A DNA stretch of 64,000 bases. It comes from Pseudomonas sp. NFIX28 (lineage in GTDB: Bacteria; Pseudomonadota; Gammaproteobacteria; Pseudomonadales; Pseudomonadaceae). The notes beneath the pieces were generated by a model that was given only the letters and a program-made list of their open reading frames with translations, was not told where the DNA came from and made no database searches. A program made the position numbers and the translations under genes. Below, in pieces: positions 17,846-26,838 of this stretch. Within the stretch, counting starts at the first letter, position 1, and the number at the start of each line of letters is the position of its first letter. The stretch lies in contig NZ_FNPW01000001.1 of the NCBI RefSeq assembly GCF_900107395.1, positions 468,077 to 532,076 on the forward strand. Direction: 5' to 3'.

Positions 17846-20800
17846 TTACCAGGCGCGACGTTCGCCGAAATCTGAATAGTCGTGATAGACGGTCTGCAAG
17901 GTCGTCCCTCCAGGCAAACACTTGGTGACACTCCGTACTGTTCCAGCAGTATCCGTACCGAAGAGTTCAAGTTCTTCCTGATCGCCGCGTTGGATATAGC
18001 GCCCAAGGAGCATATTGCCGAATGACAGGTACAAGGTTTTGGTGTTACCGCTGATTTCACCAATGACCGTATCGTCGTCATAAATGTAGGTGATGCTTTC
18101 GTTGTCGCTGAGAATCTGGCTTAGGTTGCCAAGGGGCTCATACAAATACTGAAAGGTTTGGTTATCGTTGGGCGTGTGACATGAAATCAGGCTGTTGGAG
18201 GCATCGTAGACGAAATGGCGAGAGTAGGGGGCAGCCTCCGGACTGTCGATTATATTCCCGGCAAAGTCACTTCGGATGAGCCTGGTACTTTCACCATTAT
18301 TCAAACTGTCTACCCGATCTTCTCGATAACCATAATGCAACGGATTATGATCAGTGACTTCAATGGTGCTAAATCGCTGTCCGCCTGCGAAGTTGTAGTT
18401 GGTCACCGACGGCGCCGAAGTGCCTTTTGTCAAGTTGGAAGAGCGTAAGTGGCCATATGCTCCCAGGTAGGTATAGGCATAATCGATATTGTCGGTGGAT
18501 GCTTCGCCCTTGCTGAGGTTCCGAGAGGTAACAAGCTGGTTATTGCCATGCACCGTGGTGGTATCGAGAACAGTCGTCATTGAGCCATTCGTACAGACCG
18601 CCAACTCCCTGCGAGACTCGAAATTGAACGCATCATATTCAAAATACATAATGGCCAAGTACCGATCTTGGTCAAGAAATTTGTTGCTTTCAACAGTGAT
18701 GCGATACAGGGTTCCGTCGAGGCGATAGGTGGCAACCAGTTTGATGCCCAGCCCCTCATATTGTTTTACCCACAAACGACCGTAATCATCATAGTGATAG
18801 CGCTGCAACTTCCCCAGATGGTTGGTTGCCGTCATGACCCGTTCGCCGCTGACTGAATAAGTCTTTTCGGTGGTCACTGATGTTCCGTTCGCATAGGTAC
18901 GCCTGGTTTGGGTCAATGCTCCCTTAGCGTCATAGGAGTATTGAAAGTTGGCCGTTTCGACACCCGAGCGAACAGCCTGTGCTTGCGTGATCAAGCCAGT
19001 TTGCCTGTCATAGCTGTAGTTAAGTCTGGTCTCCGGGGTCTGAGCCAGTGTCTTGACCACGGTGTTTGTCATCAGAGTGATCGGGTCAAACGTTGTCAGG
19101 GTATTTGCGGCGTCATAAGTATCAGAGCAACGCGAGGGGTGAGTGTAATAGGGCTGCGCGTAGCTGAACGTTTGATTGTCCTGTTCAATGAGACGACCAA
19201 AACCATCGTAGTATCGCCGAGAGTTCAGTATCACTTCCTGCTGGGTGTTGAGTGAGGTTCTGCTGATGACCGACGTCGGAAGATTCATGTTCTGCAAGGC
19301 TGAATCGTAAGTGTAAATGTTGGTGTCTACGCGGCCATTGCCATCGGAGTCATGTACTGTTTTCCTAAGAAGTCGATCAAAATGATCATAATCATAACTT
19401 GAGCGTCCGCCTGTACGATTGACGGTCGCCGACGTTCGGCCAAAACCGTCGTACGTGGTTTGTTCCAGATAGGTAACGATTTCATTATTTTGATCATGGG
19501 TAATCAGCGCCAGCGATGTGATATTTCCGGCATTATCATAAGCAACTCTATAAATCGCTCCGTTTCGTCGCTGGTGGTCCTCTGTATTGAGCACCTTGTT
19601 TCGCACGATGGTGTCTGTCGTTTCATCCGGATTGAGAATTCGGACCAGCTCTCTTGAAACATAAGTATAGCGGGTAGTGTTATTGACGGTGACTTCAGCT
19701 CCTGAAGGGTAAAGTACTTTGTCATAAGCGGTCTCCGATGCAATCAGGCCGCTAGGGAAGTATTGCAGTTTCTTGATGCAGTATTCAGCACCCTGAGGGC
19801 GGGTCTCCAAGGAATAGCTAAGTTGGTTGTTGAAATTGATATAGCTGGTGAGCTGCATGCCATTGGCTTTGGTAGTAGTGATTACATTCTGATAGCCATA
19901 AGTCGCATCGATGTTCTTATAATACTCGTAGCTGTAGTGTTCTTCCTGTTGCCAGGCGGTACCGGAGAAATTCGTTTTCTTGACTAAGCGGTTCTCTGCA
20001 TCGTATTGGTATTGGGTGATGGCGCCATTGAAGTCCTGTTCTTCATAAGTGAGGCCGGAACACAGGCTGAAGGTTCTTGATGAGGTTTTTTCCAAGGTTT
20101 CCTCGACATCCGACGAGCGGTACGAGGTCTGGATCCTGGCCAGTTCCATTACCTTGGAGTATGTGTAAGTGATGGTATAAGGCTTGTTTTGCGAGGGAAG
20201 TTTTTCCCAGGCTTGCATGCCGACGAAGATCCGCGCATTAGCAGTGGTTTCATCGGTGGCGGCAATATAGTCGGCCGTGGACAGTGTGACGCCGTTTGCT
20301 TTGGACTCTACGGCACGCACCATGTATGGCCTTACGACTGTGGGTGGGGTAGAGAGTACTGGAGAGATATAAGGAAGCCCCAGCACTTCTTTATATTTGA
20401 ACTCCAGCGTCTTCATCTCCCCCGTGTAAATTTCTGGCTTGTTCACGGAGCGCTTCAGGTGACAAACGAAAAACCCATGCTGGGTGGGCGGGCAACCATC
20501 CTCCTGACTGGAGTCGGCAGGGTAATAGGTGTTGGTCGTAATGACACCGGAGGCATCCCGGTGAGACAGCAAGTTGCCGAATACATCGAAACTACGGGTT
20601 TCGAAAACCTCTCGAGCACCGCCAGAAGCATTGGTATACAGCGTAGTTTTTCTTGCCCAGAGCGAAAAGTTTTCAGGCTGTCCGTTTATATCTACACCCT
20701 CTACGGTCGGGTAGATGAAGGAAGTCAATGAATGTCGAACGCCGCTCAGCGCATTGATGTGTTCTTCTTCGATGAGTAGATGAAAGCGATTGAAGGTTCT

Positions 20801-21820
20801 TTTGATTTTGATGTCATCGTGCCCTTCGGTGACGCTGTAGGTGAAGTCGTCATCACGATAGATACAGTTGTCACGTCCGGCTACCTGGTTTTTTACCAGT
20901 GGATAGCCGGTGAAATTATTACTGCTGTACTCATAGGTCACTGTAGCCTTGTCGCTGCGTACAGGATCGTTACCCATGATTTCCAGCTTGGATACGACAT
21001 AAACAGTCTGGGAGTTGTTGTAGTTGATGCTGCTGTAAGTAAATTCCTGTGCTTGTCCGGTGGGTTTTGTAATTCGCGATAGATATACAAGGCGATCCTC
21101 TTTAACTGTGTAGTCAAAATAAAAGCGCTGATTGTGATTGTTTGGCAGTGAGATGCTTTTTACAATGTCCTGATTTATATTTCGCTGAATATAGACCTTG
21201 GTCGTGCTCCGCTCTCCGGCGCAAAGTTGTGTAACGGTCACAACTCGTTCCGTCGAACCGGGCGGCGCCACGCCGTAATCAATCAAAAGTTCGTTGCCAT
21301 AGCCGTCATAAACTTTTGATAGGGCCTGGTAAGTCTCTCCGGGAGCGCTTTCATAAGAAAAGTTCAGGCAGTGACCGCTGGCGGAAAAAAGTTGGGTAAT
21401 CACCCCAAGCTCATTGTAATATTCCACTGTGCCATTTTTGTAAGTGATGATGGTGTTCCAATAAGACACCGAGCCGTCGACGATATGCTTCCTCTCAATA
21501 TTCAGGTCCTTGATAAAGTTGTATTCCAACAAGAAGTTGTCGGTATAGCGTGCTGATTTTCCATTGCCGAAGTAAATGACCTGATTTCTGAAGTCAATGC
21601 GCGGTGAGTTGATAATCCAGTTGCCGCCAAATCCATAGTAGTTGCTGCTGGGGTTTCCGGGGTTTGAATAAATCATCAATTCAAATGTCGCCGGATCTTG
21701 CAGGCCGCAACTGATTCGCCCAAGAGATACGGAAACATCCACCCCTCCGGTTCTGTCGTTTACGGCAGATGAAATGGAAGACAGATTGTATGCTTCTGAT
21801 GTAACAGTGGTAGCGTTCAT
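17846..21820 (-). CDS. Rhs/YD-repeat protein lacking its own core tip
   Basis: A 1324-residue shell-type protein full of YD repeats (for example YDGFGRTSATVNRTGG, YDAKGALTQTRRTYANG, YDDYGRLWVKQYEG). The N-terminus (NDRTGGVDVSVSLGRIS, then GFGGNWIINSPRIDF) resembles the start of Rhs and Tc-toxin shell proteins. Family members form a hollow beta-cocoon that holds a toxic C-terminus. Here the protein ends at FGERRAW, just where the Rhs core usually begins, and the core is in the next gene. There is no SpvB or TcB module, so it is not a complete TcB-TcC fusion. It is AT-rich compared with the chromosome to the right. It lies divergent from the lysis cassette and convergent with the eCIS genes. 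Confidence 0.85.
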   Translation of the reverse strand: MNATTVTSEAYNLSSISSAVNDRTGGVDVSVSLGRISCGLQDPATFELMIYSNPGNPSSNYYGFGGNWIINSPRIDFRNQVIYFGNGKSARYTDNFLLEYNFIKDLNIERKHIVDGSVSYWNTIITYKNGTVEYYNELGVITQLFSASGHCLNFSYESAPGETYQALSKVYDGYGNELLIDYGVAPPGSTERVVTVTQLCAGERSTTKVYIQRNINQDIVKSISLPNNHNQRFYFDYTVKEDRLVYLSRITKPTGQAQEFTYSSINYNNSQTVYVVSKLEIMGNDPVRSDKATVTYEYSSNNFTGYPLVKNQVAGRDNCIYRDDDFTYSVTEGHDDIKIKRTFNRFHLLIEEEHINALSGVRHSLTSFIYPTVEGVDINGQPENFSLWARKTTLYTNASGGAREVFETRSFDVFGNLLSHRDASGVITTNTYYPADSSQEDGCPPTQHGFFVCHLKRSVNKPEIYTGEMKTLEFKYKEVLGLPYISPVLSTPPTVVRPYMVRAVESKANGVTLSTADYIAATDETTANARIFVGMQAWEKLPSQNKPYTITYTYSKVMELARIQTSYRSSDVEETLEKTSSRTFSLCSGLTYEEQDFNGAITQYQYDAENRLVKKTNFSGTAWQQEEHYSYEYYKNIDATYGYQNVITTTKANGMQLTSYINFNNQLSYSLETRPQGAEYCIKKLQYFPSGLIASETAYDKVLYPSGAEVTVNNTTRYTYVSRELVRILNPDETTDTIVRNKVLNTEDHQRRNGAIYRVAYDNAGNITSLALITHDQNNEIVTYLEQTTYDGFGRTSATVNRTGGRSSYDYDHFDRLLRKTVHDSDGNGRVDTNIYTYDSALQNMNLPTSVISRTSLNTQQEVILNSRRYYDGFGRLIEQDNQTFSYAQPYYTHPSRCSDTYDAANTLTTFDPITLMTNTVVKTLAQTPETRLNYSYDRQTGLITQAQAVRSGVETANFQYSYDAKGALTQTRRTYANGTSVTTEKTYSVSGERVMTATNHLGKLQRYHYDDYGRLWVKQYEGLGIKLVATYRLDGTLYRITVESNKFLDQDRYLAIMYFEYDAFNFESRRELAVCTNGSMTTVLDTTTVHGNNQLVTSRNLSKGEASTDNIDYAYTYLGAYGHLRSSNLTKGTSAPSVTNYNFAGGQRFSTIEVTDHNPLHYGYREDRVDSLNNGESTRLIRSDFAGNIIDSPEAAPYSRHFVYDASNSLISCHTPNDNQTFQYLYEPLGNLSQILSDNESITYIYDDDTVIGEISGNTKTLYLSFGNMLLGRYIQRGDQEELELFGTDTAGTVRSVTKCLPGGTTLQTVYHDYSDFGERRAW

Positions 21821-22245
21821 CGGTAATACCTTCTAGTTTTTATTGCGGGTGCATATATGCAGGCGATCGTATGCTCAAGAGTTTGTTGAGTGTTGAGCAG
21901 CGCTGCCGGACTGAATATAAGTTATGCGATCGTTTTGTACATTTTGAGTCCGAGATCGGACCCGGCGTATTAAGCAGGCTAGTCGGCATGTGACTTCAGG
22001 GCACTATTGAGTGGCGGAGTGGAATCTGAAATCGTTCTTTTGCTTGCGTCGAAGTATTCAGGCTTCAGATAATTTTGCCTGAGTAACAAGTAGCTGTTCG
22101 ATTTTGCCGTCTGCTGCTGTTAATGAGCACTGGATGGCGGGTTGAAGATAGTGGCGCCCACGAGTCCAAAGTCTTTGTCGACAGTTATTCGCAAAGCGCT
22201 GCAATAGAGTTGCATTGCTGTGTTTTTACTGGGGCTGTTTTCTAT
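21821..22245. other. divergent promoter region between Rhs and lysis genes
   Basis: AT-rich stretch of about 425 bases with no supported gene. An open frame from 22123 joins the holin frame, but its first 41 residues have no ribosome binding site and do not look like a holin. Promoters for both directions must lie here; I cannot define boxes with confidence. Confidence 0.4.
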
Positions 22246-22599
22246 ATGGTGGCGCAGATGAATGAGGATAATCTGGTTTCTGAGTTTTTAAGATCTTGGC
22301 TGTATATAGCCATCGCCGCGACAGGAGGTGTTCTCGGGCATATGATGAGAAAACTTAGCAGCAACCAACAGATCAATGTCGGCGAAACCCTTCTACAAGG
22401 TGTCGGTGCGGCATTTGCCGGCTATCTGGTACTTCTAGGATGCCGATCACTTAATGTTTCTTCAGACGTTTCCGGTGTCGTTATCGGACTATGTGGCTGG
22501 CTTGGCGCAGATGCAACTTTAATGCTGCTGCAGTCATACATTTATAAGAAGCTGAAACTTGAAAGGATAGAGGAAAGAAATGACAGTGAAAGGCAATAG
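22246..22599 (+). CDS. phage/pyocin-type holin-like membrane protein
   Basis: Small membrane protein expected to make the inner-membrane lesion that lets the endolysin out. From the chosen start it has 117 residues with about three hydrophobic segments: WLYIAIAATGGVLGHMMR, then LLQGVGAAFAGYLVLLG, then VVIGLCGWLGADATLMLL, and a charged C-terminus. The GGVLGHMMR and GWLGADATL segments resemble the holins of R- and F-pyocins and related prophages. The start is uncertain: the frame is open from 22123, ATG codons occur at 22246 and 22258, and none has a strong ribosome binding site. The next gene overlaps by 20 bases, as is usual in lysis cassettes. Confidence 0.65.
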   Translation: MVAQMNEDNLVSEFLRSWLYIAIAATGGVLGHMMRKLSSNQQINVGETLLQGVGAAFAGYLVLLGCRSLNVSSDVSGVVIGLCGWLGADATLMLLQSYIYKKLKLERIEERNDSERQ

Positions 22600-22921
22600 G
22601 CGGAGATGGGTCCTGGGGCATACGCTGGTCGCGTCTGCGATTATTGCGGGAAGTATTGCACTTACGATGCAGGCTAAAGTGAAAGTGATTCAAGGCATGT
22701 ACTTGGCGGAATTACAGTCCCGGCTTGAAAGGGCAAAAAAACGCGAGGGTTATCTGAAAGACATTGAATCAAAGTTTGGAAGGGCCAATCTTGGCAATGT
22801 TTTGGAGATGTATTCCGTTGTCCAGGAGATGCGACAGCTGATAAGTGATGCGATTGAATTATCGGTTGAGCAGCAGCAATTGATCGAGTTACAAATAGAG
22901 GAGTCGGTACACAATGGCTAA
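22580..22921 (+). CDS. small membrane-anchored coiled-coil protein, spanin-like
   Basis: A 113-residue protein with a basic N-terminus (MTVKGNRRRW), one membrane helix (TLVASAIIAGSIALTMQA) and a long charged, probably coiled-coil tail. This is the layout of an inner-membrane spanin (Rz). It overlaps the holin by 20 bases and the endolysin by 8, so the three are translated as one unit. I see no embedded Rz1-like lipoprotein frame, so the outer-membrane partner is missing or this protein has another role in lysis. The function is inferred from topology and place, not from a clear family match. Confidence 0.5.
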   Translation: MTVKGNRRRWVLGHTLVASAIIAGSIALTMQAKVKVIQGMYLAELQSRLERAKKREGYLKDIESKFGRANLGNVLEMYSVVQEMRQLISDAIELSVEQQQLIELQIEESVHNG

Positions 22922-23405
22922 GATAACTGAACATGAGGCTGGTGGACGCAATGTAGTTGCTTTCCTGGATATGCTCGCCTGGTCGGAAGGTACCGATAAT
23001 GGAAGGCAACCCACATTGAACTTCGGGTATGACGTCATCGTGGGAGGGGAACTGTTCAGCAATTATGCGGACCATCCGAGAAAGTTGGTGATATTGCCGA
23101 GGCTGAACGTCAAATCTACAGCGGCCGGCCGATATCAATTGCTGTCACGCTATTGGGATGCCTATAGAGTTTCCCTGAAACTTATTGGCGGCTTCTCGCC
23201 GGAGAATCAGGATCGAATAGCCATCAGGCAGATCCGCGAACAAAGGGCGCTTGAAGATATCAAGGCCGGTCGAATCGTTGAGGCCGTTTCAAAGTGTCGT
23301 AACATTTGGGCAAGCCTTCCGAACGCCGGATACGGCCAGCATGAACAGTCCATTGATAATCTCATTCGTCAATATGTCCTGGCCGGGGGCTCAGTCAATG
23401 CCTGA
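22914..23405 (+). CDS. lambda R-type endolysin (peptidoglycan lytic transglycosylase)
   Basis: Cleaves the MurNAc-GlcNAc bond of peptidoglycan with formation of a 1,6-anhydro product. The 163 residues follow lambda endolysin R almost throughout: AFLDMLAWSEGTDNGRQ, GYDVIVGGELFSNYADHPRK, STAAGRYQLLSRYWDAYR and NIWASLPNAGYGQ are all conserved. The catalytic glutamate of the AWSEGT motif is Glu25, equal to Glu19 of lambda R. There is no signal peptide, so it needs a holin, which is encoded just upstream. AGAGGAG precedes the ATG at a somewhat long distance. In this locus it probably frees assembled particles, or Rhs proteins, by lysing the producer. Confidence 0.93.
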   Translation: MAKITEHEAGGRNVVAFLDMLAWSEGTDNGRQPTLNFGYDVIVGGELFSNYADHPRKLVILPRLNVKSTAAGRYQLLSRYWDAYRVSLKLIGGFSPENQDRIAIRQIREQRALEDIKAGRIVEAVSKCRNIWASLPNAGYGQHEQSIDNLIRQYVLAGGSVNA

Positions 23406-23636
23406 AGTTTCCGTGCGATAGACTTCCCCGCGCGCCCTCAAAATCAACACCTTGGCGCTGCTCGACGCCCAGCCTCGCGCCACCCCTGGACGCACTTGCC
23501 GTAACGCCGCGACGGGCGCATTGTCAATGCACAGTCTGTAGTCATGCTGGCGTTCGATCCGGCGTTGACACACTGGCGCGCGGGACGGCTGGCGCCAGTG
23601 GCCGGCGTGGGCGTCCAGCCTATCTGGAGGTGCACC

Positions 23637-24527
23637 ATGAGCCAGTATCAACGCTTGCTGCTGGTCATCGACCCGGCAATGCGCCAATCCCCCGCGATCC
23701 CGCGTGCCGCGGCCCTGGCCAAGGCCAGCGGCGCGACCCTGCATATCGCTGCGTTGCTCAAACCGGCGTCGATTCTTTCATTGTTCGAACGTCATGTGCG
23801 CGACGAGGCGCGCGAACGTTATCGCCTGCAACACCAGGAATGGTTGCAGGAGGAAGTGCACCGGCTGCGTGGCCACGGGGTCACGGTCAACGGCGAGGTG
23901 AGCTGGGCCGACGACCTGCTGGAAGAAATCCTGCAGCACGTCGCGGAAATCCAGCCCGACCTGCTGATCAAGGATGTGCAGCAAGAACCGGCGCTCAAGC
24001 GCGCTTTTCTCACGCCGATGGACTGGCACCTGCTGCGCCAGTGCCCGGTACCGCTGTACCTGATGGGCCGCCATGGCCATACCTTGCCGCAGATGGTGGT
24101 GGCGGCGGTCGATCCGTCGCGGCCGGAGCACCAGCGCGACGGGCTCAACGACCGGATCATCCGCGAAGCCAACAGCCTGGCCCTGCAATGCGACGCCGAG
24201 CTGCACTTGCTGCACGCCTACGACGTGTCGTCGGTGTACCTGGGCGATGCCGGCGGCGGTGGCCTGGTGCTGTCGGACCTGACCCGCGAGCTGCGGGTAA
24301 CCCTGGAGCGGGCTTTCCTTGAACTCGCCGAGCGCTACGGCGTGCCCGAGGAGCGTCGGCATTTCATCCTCGGACAGCCGGTCACGGTCCTGGCCAACTT
24401 CGTCAGCGAGAACCAGGCCGATGTCCTGGTCATGGGCCGCGTGCATCGCGAAGGCCTGGATAAACTGGTGGGCAGCACCACCGAGCATGCGTTGTATCAG
24501 GTGCCCTGCAGCCTGCTGGCGCTGTAG
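23637..24527 (+). CDS. tandem-domain universal stress protein (UspE-like)
   Basis: Cytoplasmic stress protein of 296 residues with two Usp domains, about 1-140 and 150-296. Each begins with a strand like YQRLLLVIDPAMR or QMVVAAVDPSRPE. The second ends with VLVMGRVHREGLDKLVGS, resembling the Usp ATP-binding loop G-x9-G-S/T. The open frame extends to 23544, but the ATG at 23637 has CTGGAGG at good spacing and starts the family-typical sequence. It is the first clearly high-GC chromosomal gene after the island. It probably forms a unit with the phosphoribosyltransferase gene 24 bases downstream. Confidence 0.88.
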   Translation: MSQYQRLLLVIDPAMRQSPAIPRAAALAKASGATLHIAALLKPASILSLFERHVRDEARERYRLQHQEWLQEEVHRLRGHGVTVNGEVSWADDLLEEILQHVAEIQPDLLIKDVQQEPALKRAFLTPMDWHLLRQCPVPLYLMGRHGHTLPQMVVAAVDPSRPEHQRDGLNDRIIREANSLALQCDAELHLLHAYDVSSVYLGDAGGGGLVLSDLTRELRVTLERAFLELAERYGVPEERRHFILGQPVTVLANFVSENQADVLVMGRVHREGLDKLVGSTTEHALYQVPCSLLAL

Positions 24528-24551
24528 CCGGGCCGCCTTGGGAGGTGAGAC

Positions 24552-25238
24552 ATGAGCGAATATCCGTCATTGCAAATGACCCTGCGCAACCGGCAAGCCG
24601 CCGGCCAGGGGCTGGTCGCCGCGCTGCAGAAATACAGCCGCCGGCCCGACGTGATCGTGCTGGCGTTGCCCCGGGGCGGAGTGCCGGTGGCCTGGGAAGT
24701 CGCCCGGGCCCTGGAGGTGCGGATGGACCTGATGCTGGTGCGCAAGCTCGGCGTACCTGGCCATGAAGAACTGGCGATGGGCGCCATTGCCACCGGCGGC
24801 ATCCGGATCCTCAATCAGGACGTCCTGCGCAACCATCACATCGACGATGCCGCACTGCAGGCGGTGGTGTTGCGCGAAACCCAGGAATTGCTGCGCCGCG
24901 AGCACGCTTACCGCGGCGCCCGGCCCGCGCCCGACCTGCACGGCCAGGTGGTGATCCTGATCGACGACGGGCTGGCCACCGGCGCCTCGATGCACGCCGC
25001 GGTGCAGGCCACGCGCCTGCAGCACCCGGCGCGGATAGTGGTGGCCGTGCCCCTGGCGCCGCAGGAAACCGTGGACACCCTGAGTTTCGAGGTCGACGAG
25101 CTGATCTGCCCGATCACGCCGCTGTGGTTCGTCTCGATCGGCAATGGTTACGCAGACTTTACCCAGACCTCGGACGAGGAGGTGATCGAGCTGTTGCAGC
25201 GCGCCTGGCAGCGGCCGTGCGAAAGTGGCGCGCCCTGA
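24552..25238 (+). CDS. phosphoribosyltransferase-family protein
   Basis: A 228-residue protein with the type I phosphoribosyltransferase fold. The PRPP-binding motif is VVILIDDGLATGASM at about residues 133-147. Upstream, IVLALPRGGVPVAWEVAR and MLVRKLGVPGHEELAMGAIA are shared with the family of stand-alone predicted phosphoribosyltransferases near stress genes. The actual substrate is unknown. GGGAGGTGAGAC precedes the start. Linkage to a Usp gene suggests a stress role; this is inference. Confidence 0.85.
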   Translation: MSEYPSLQMTLRNRQAAGQGLVAALQKYSRRPDVIVLALPRGGVPVAWEVARALEVRMDLMLVRKLGVPGHEELAMGAIATGGIRILNQDVLRNHHIDDAALQAVVLRETQELLRREHAYRGARPAPDLHGQVVILIDDGLATGASMHAAVQATRLQHPARIVVAVPLAPQETVDTLSFEVDELICPITPLWFVSIGNGYADFTQTSDEEVIELLQRAWQRPCESGAP

Positions 25239-25388
25239 GTGCCCTGGCGGCTTGAATGTCCGCCGGAACCAAAACCCTGGTTACCCCTCAAAGCTGTGCC
25301 CGGCGCTGCGTGCAGGCCGGGCATGGATCCATGGGCGAAGGATTTTGCCATTGACGTGACGACCGCGAAGGTCCGACACAGGGCAAAC

Positions 25389-26288
25389 ATGAAACAAGGC
25401 TTCCAGCTTCTCTGCGCATTGCTGCTCGCTGCCGGCCTGGCCGGTTGCATCGGCGCCCCCATCGAAATGACCGCGCAGACCGAGCAACGCCTGCGTGCCC
25501 AGGCGCCGATCCGCTTTTTGCTGACCTTCGACGACGGCCCCAGCGCTTCGAGCATTTATAACCCCACCGAGCGCGTGCTCGACGACCTGCTCGAGAACCC
25601 GCTGCAGCCGGCGATCAAGGCGGTGTTTTTCGTCCAGACCCGCGCCCCGCGCGCCGGCGGCAGCGATATAGGTCGGCGGATGATGGCCCGCGAGCATGCC
25701 GAGGGGCATGTGCTGGGCTTTCATACCGCCACGCCGTGGCACACCAACCACCGCTCGCTGGAGCCGGCGGAGCTGCAAGAGTCCCTGCGCCTTGGCAGCG
25801 CCGATATCGCGCTGATCACCGGCGTGGCGCCGAACCTGGTGCGCCCGCCATTCTGGAATTACGACAAACGCACCTTCGCCGCCTACCGGCAGCACGGCCT
25901 GCATGTGCTGCTGACCGACCTCAGCGCCAACGACGGCAAGGTCTGGGGCTTCACCGCCAGCCCACGGCGCCGGGCCAATATGTTGCGCCAGCTGTCGCAG
26001 GTGCGCGAACGCATTGCCCAGGGCCAGTTGCCGACGGTGGACGGGGTGATTCCGGTAGTGGTGACCTTCCATGACCTCAATCGCTATACCGCCCGCCACA
26101 CTCGGGAATACCTGCAGATCCTGCTCGACAGCGCCAAGGCCACGGGCGTCGCCACCGCGCCCAAGCCGTTCTACGACGACACCGCGGCGCTGCAACGGGC
26201 GGTCATGGCCCGTACCGTCACCAGCAGCGAGCAGCCGGTGCGGTTGCCGGGGCTGTGGAACTGGCTGTGGGACAGGAATTCCCATTGA
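25389..26288 (+). CDS. polysaccharide deacetylase-family lipoprotein
   Basis: Probable NodB-fold carbohydrate deacetylase in the cell envelope. The chosen ATG at 25389 gives 299 residues with a lipoprotein signal (LLLAAGLAGC, lipid-bearing Cys20); the open frame upstream to 25239 lacks a signal. Motif 1 is LLTFDDGPS with Asp48 and Asp49. The metal-histidine motif lies in GFHTATPWHTNHRSL, slightly longer than usual. LVRPPFWNYDK is motif 3, with the catalytic-site arginine and aromatic residue. VVTFHDLN near residue 232 fits the last motif. Substrate is not predictable. It follows the phosphoribosyltransferase gene by 150 bases on the same strand. Confidence 0.85.
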   Translation: MKQGFQLLCALLLAAGLAGCIGAPIEMTAQTEQRLRAQAPIRFLLTFDDGPSASSIYNPTERVLDDLLENPLQPAIKAVFFVQTRAPRAGGSDIGRRMMAREHAEGHVLGFHTATPWHTNHRSLEPAELQESLRLGSADIALITGVAPNLVRPPFWNYDKRTFAAYRQHGLHVLLTDLSANDGKVWGFTASPRRRANMLRQLSQVRERIAQGQLPTVDGVIPVVVTFHDLNRYTARHTREYLQILLDSAKATGVATAPKPFYDDTAALQRAVMARTVTSSEQPVRLPGLWNWLWDRNSH

Positions 26289-26458
26289 GCGGGCATGACC
26301 GTCGGTCCGCCAACGCCTCGCCAGAGTCGAATAAATCCCTGGTTTTACAGTCACATGGGGGCTTGCAGGGGGCGGCGCCGTCTATTTGGAAACGGCCCGG
26401 TGCCTTGCCCGGCAGCCTTGCCGACACATCGTTCTGACCCAGGTTCTAGGACATTTCA

Positions 26459-26710
26459 ATGAAGCGACTCGCGACACTCACCCTGACTCTTTGCTCCACG
26501 CTGCTGCTGGGTGGCTGCTACCCCCACTGGGACGACGGCCGGCGCTACGATGGCGACCATGATCATGATCGCTGGCGCGACCATAGCCGTTATGACCGCG
26601 ATTACTACCGCGACCGTGACCGCGATCGGGACGACGACCGCTACCAGCGTCGCTACGACCGGCGGGACGACGACGGCCGCTATCGTCGCGACCGTGACGA
26701 TGACGATTGA
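26459..26710 (+). CDS. small lipoprotein with a charged D/R/H/Y-rich repeat tail
   Basis: An 83-residue protein with a lipoprotein signal peptide (TLCSTLLLGGC, Cys19). The rest is made almost only of Asp, Arg, His and Tyr in irregular repeats such as DRDRDRDDDR. Such tails are common in small Pseudomonas envelope lipoproteins and may bind metals or nucleic acid; no function is known. A strong terminator follows 26 bases after the stop, which supports a real gene. Confidence 0.7.
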   Translation: MKRLATLTLTLCSTLLLGGCYPHWDDGRRYDGDHDHDRWRDHSRYDRDYYRDRDRDRDDDRYQRRYDRRDDDGRYRRDRDDDD

Positions 26711-26736
26711 GCCGCAAGGCGGTTCTCGCCTGAGAT

Positions 26737-26764
26737 GACAACGGCGCCTGCGGGCGCCGTTGTC
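26737..26764 (+). terminator. strong hairpin terminator
   Basis: Perfect 12-base stem GACAACGGCGCC / GGCGCCGTTGTC with a TGCG loop, then GTTTGT. It lies 26 bases after the charged lipoprotein gene. Confidence 0.75.
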
Positions 26765-26838
26765 GTTTGTGCCGGGCGGGGAAGGGCGCTGCCTGGGATA
26801 AAGGGCTTTCGGCTGCAATCGGTTCTTCTCTCAAAATG

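Noticed and set aside
17724..17921. 65-codon frame spanning the gap between the Rhs genes
   Set aside because: Its translation shows no Rhs-like sequence, so it does not restore one continuous Rhs protein by a single frameshift.
22123..22245. N-terminal extension of the holin-like protein
   Set aside because: No ribosome binding site and 41 polar residues that do not fit a holin; kept only as a possible alternative start.
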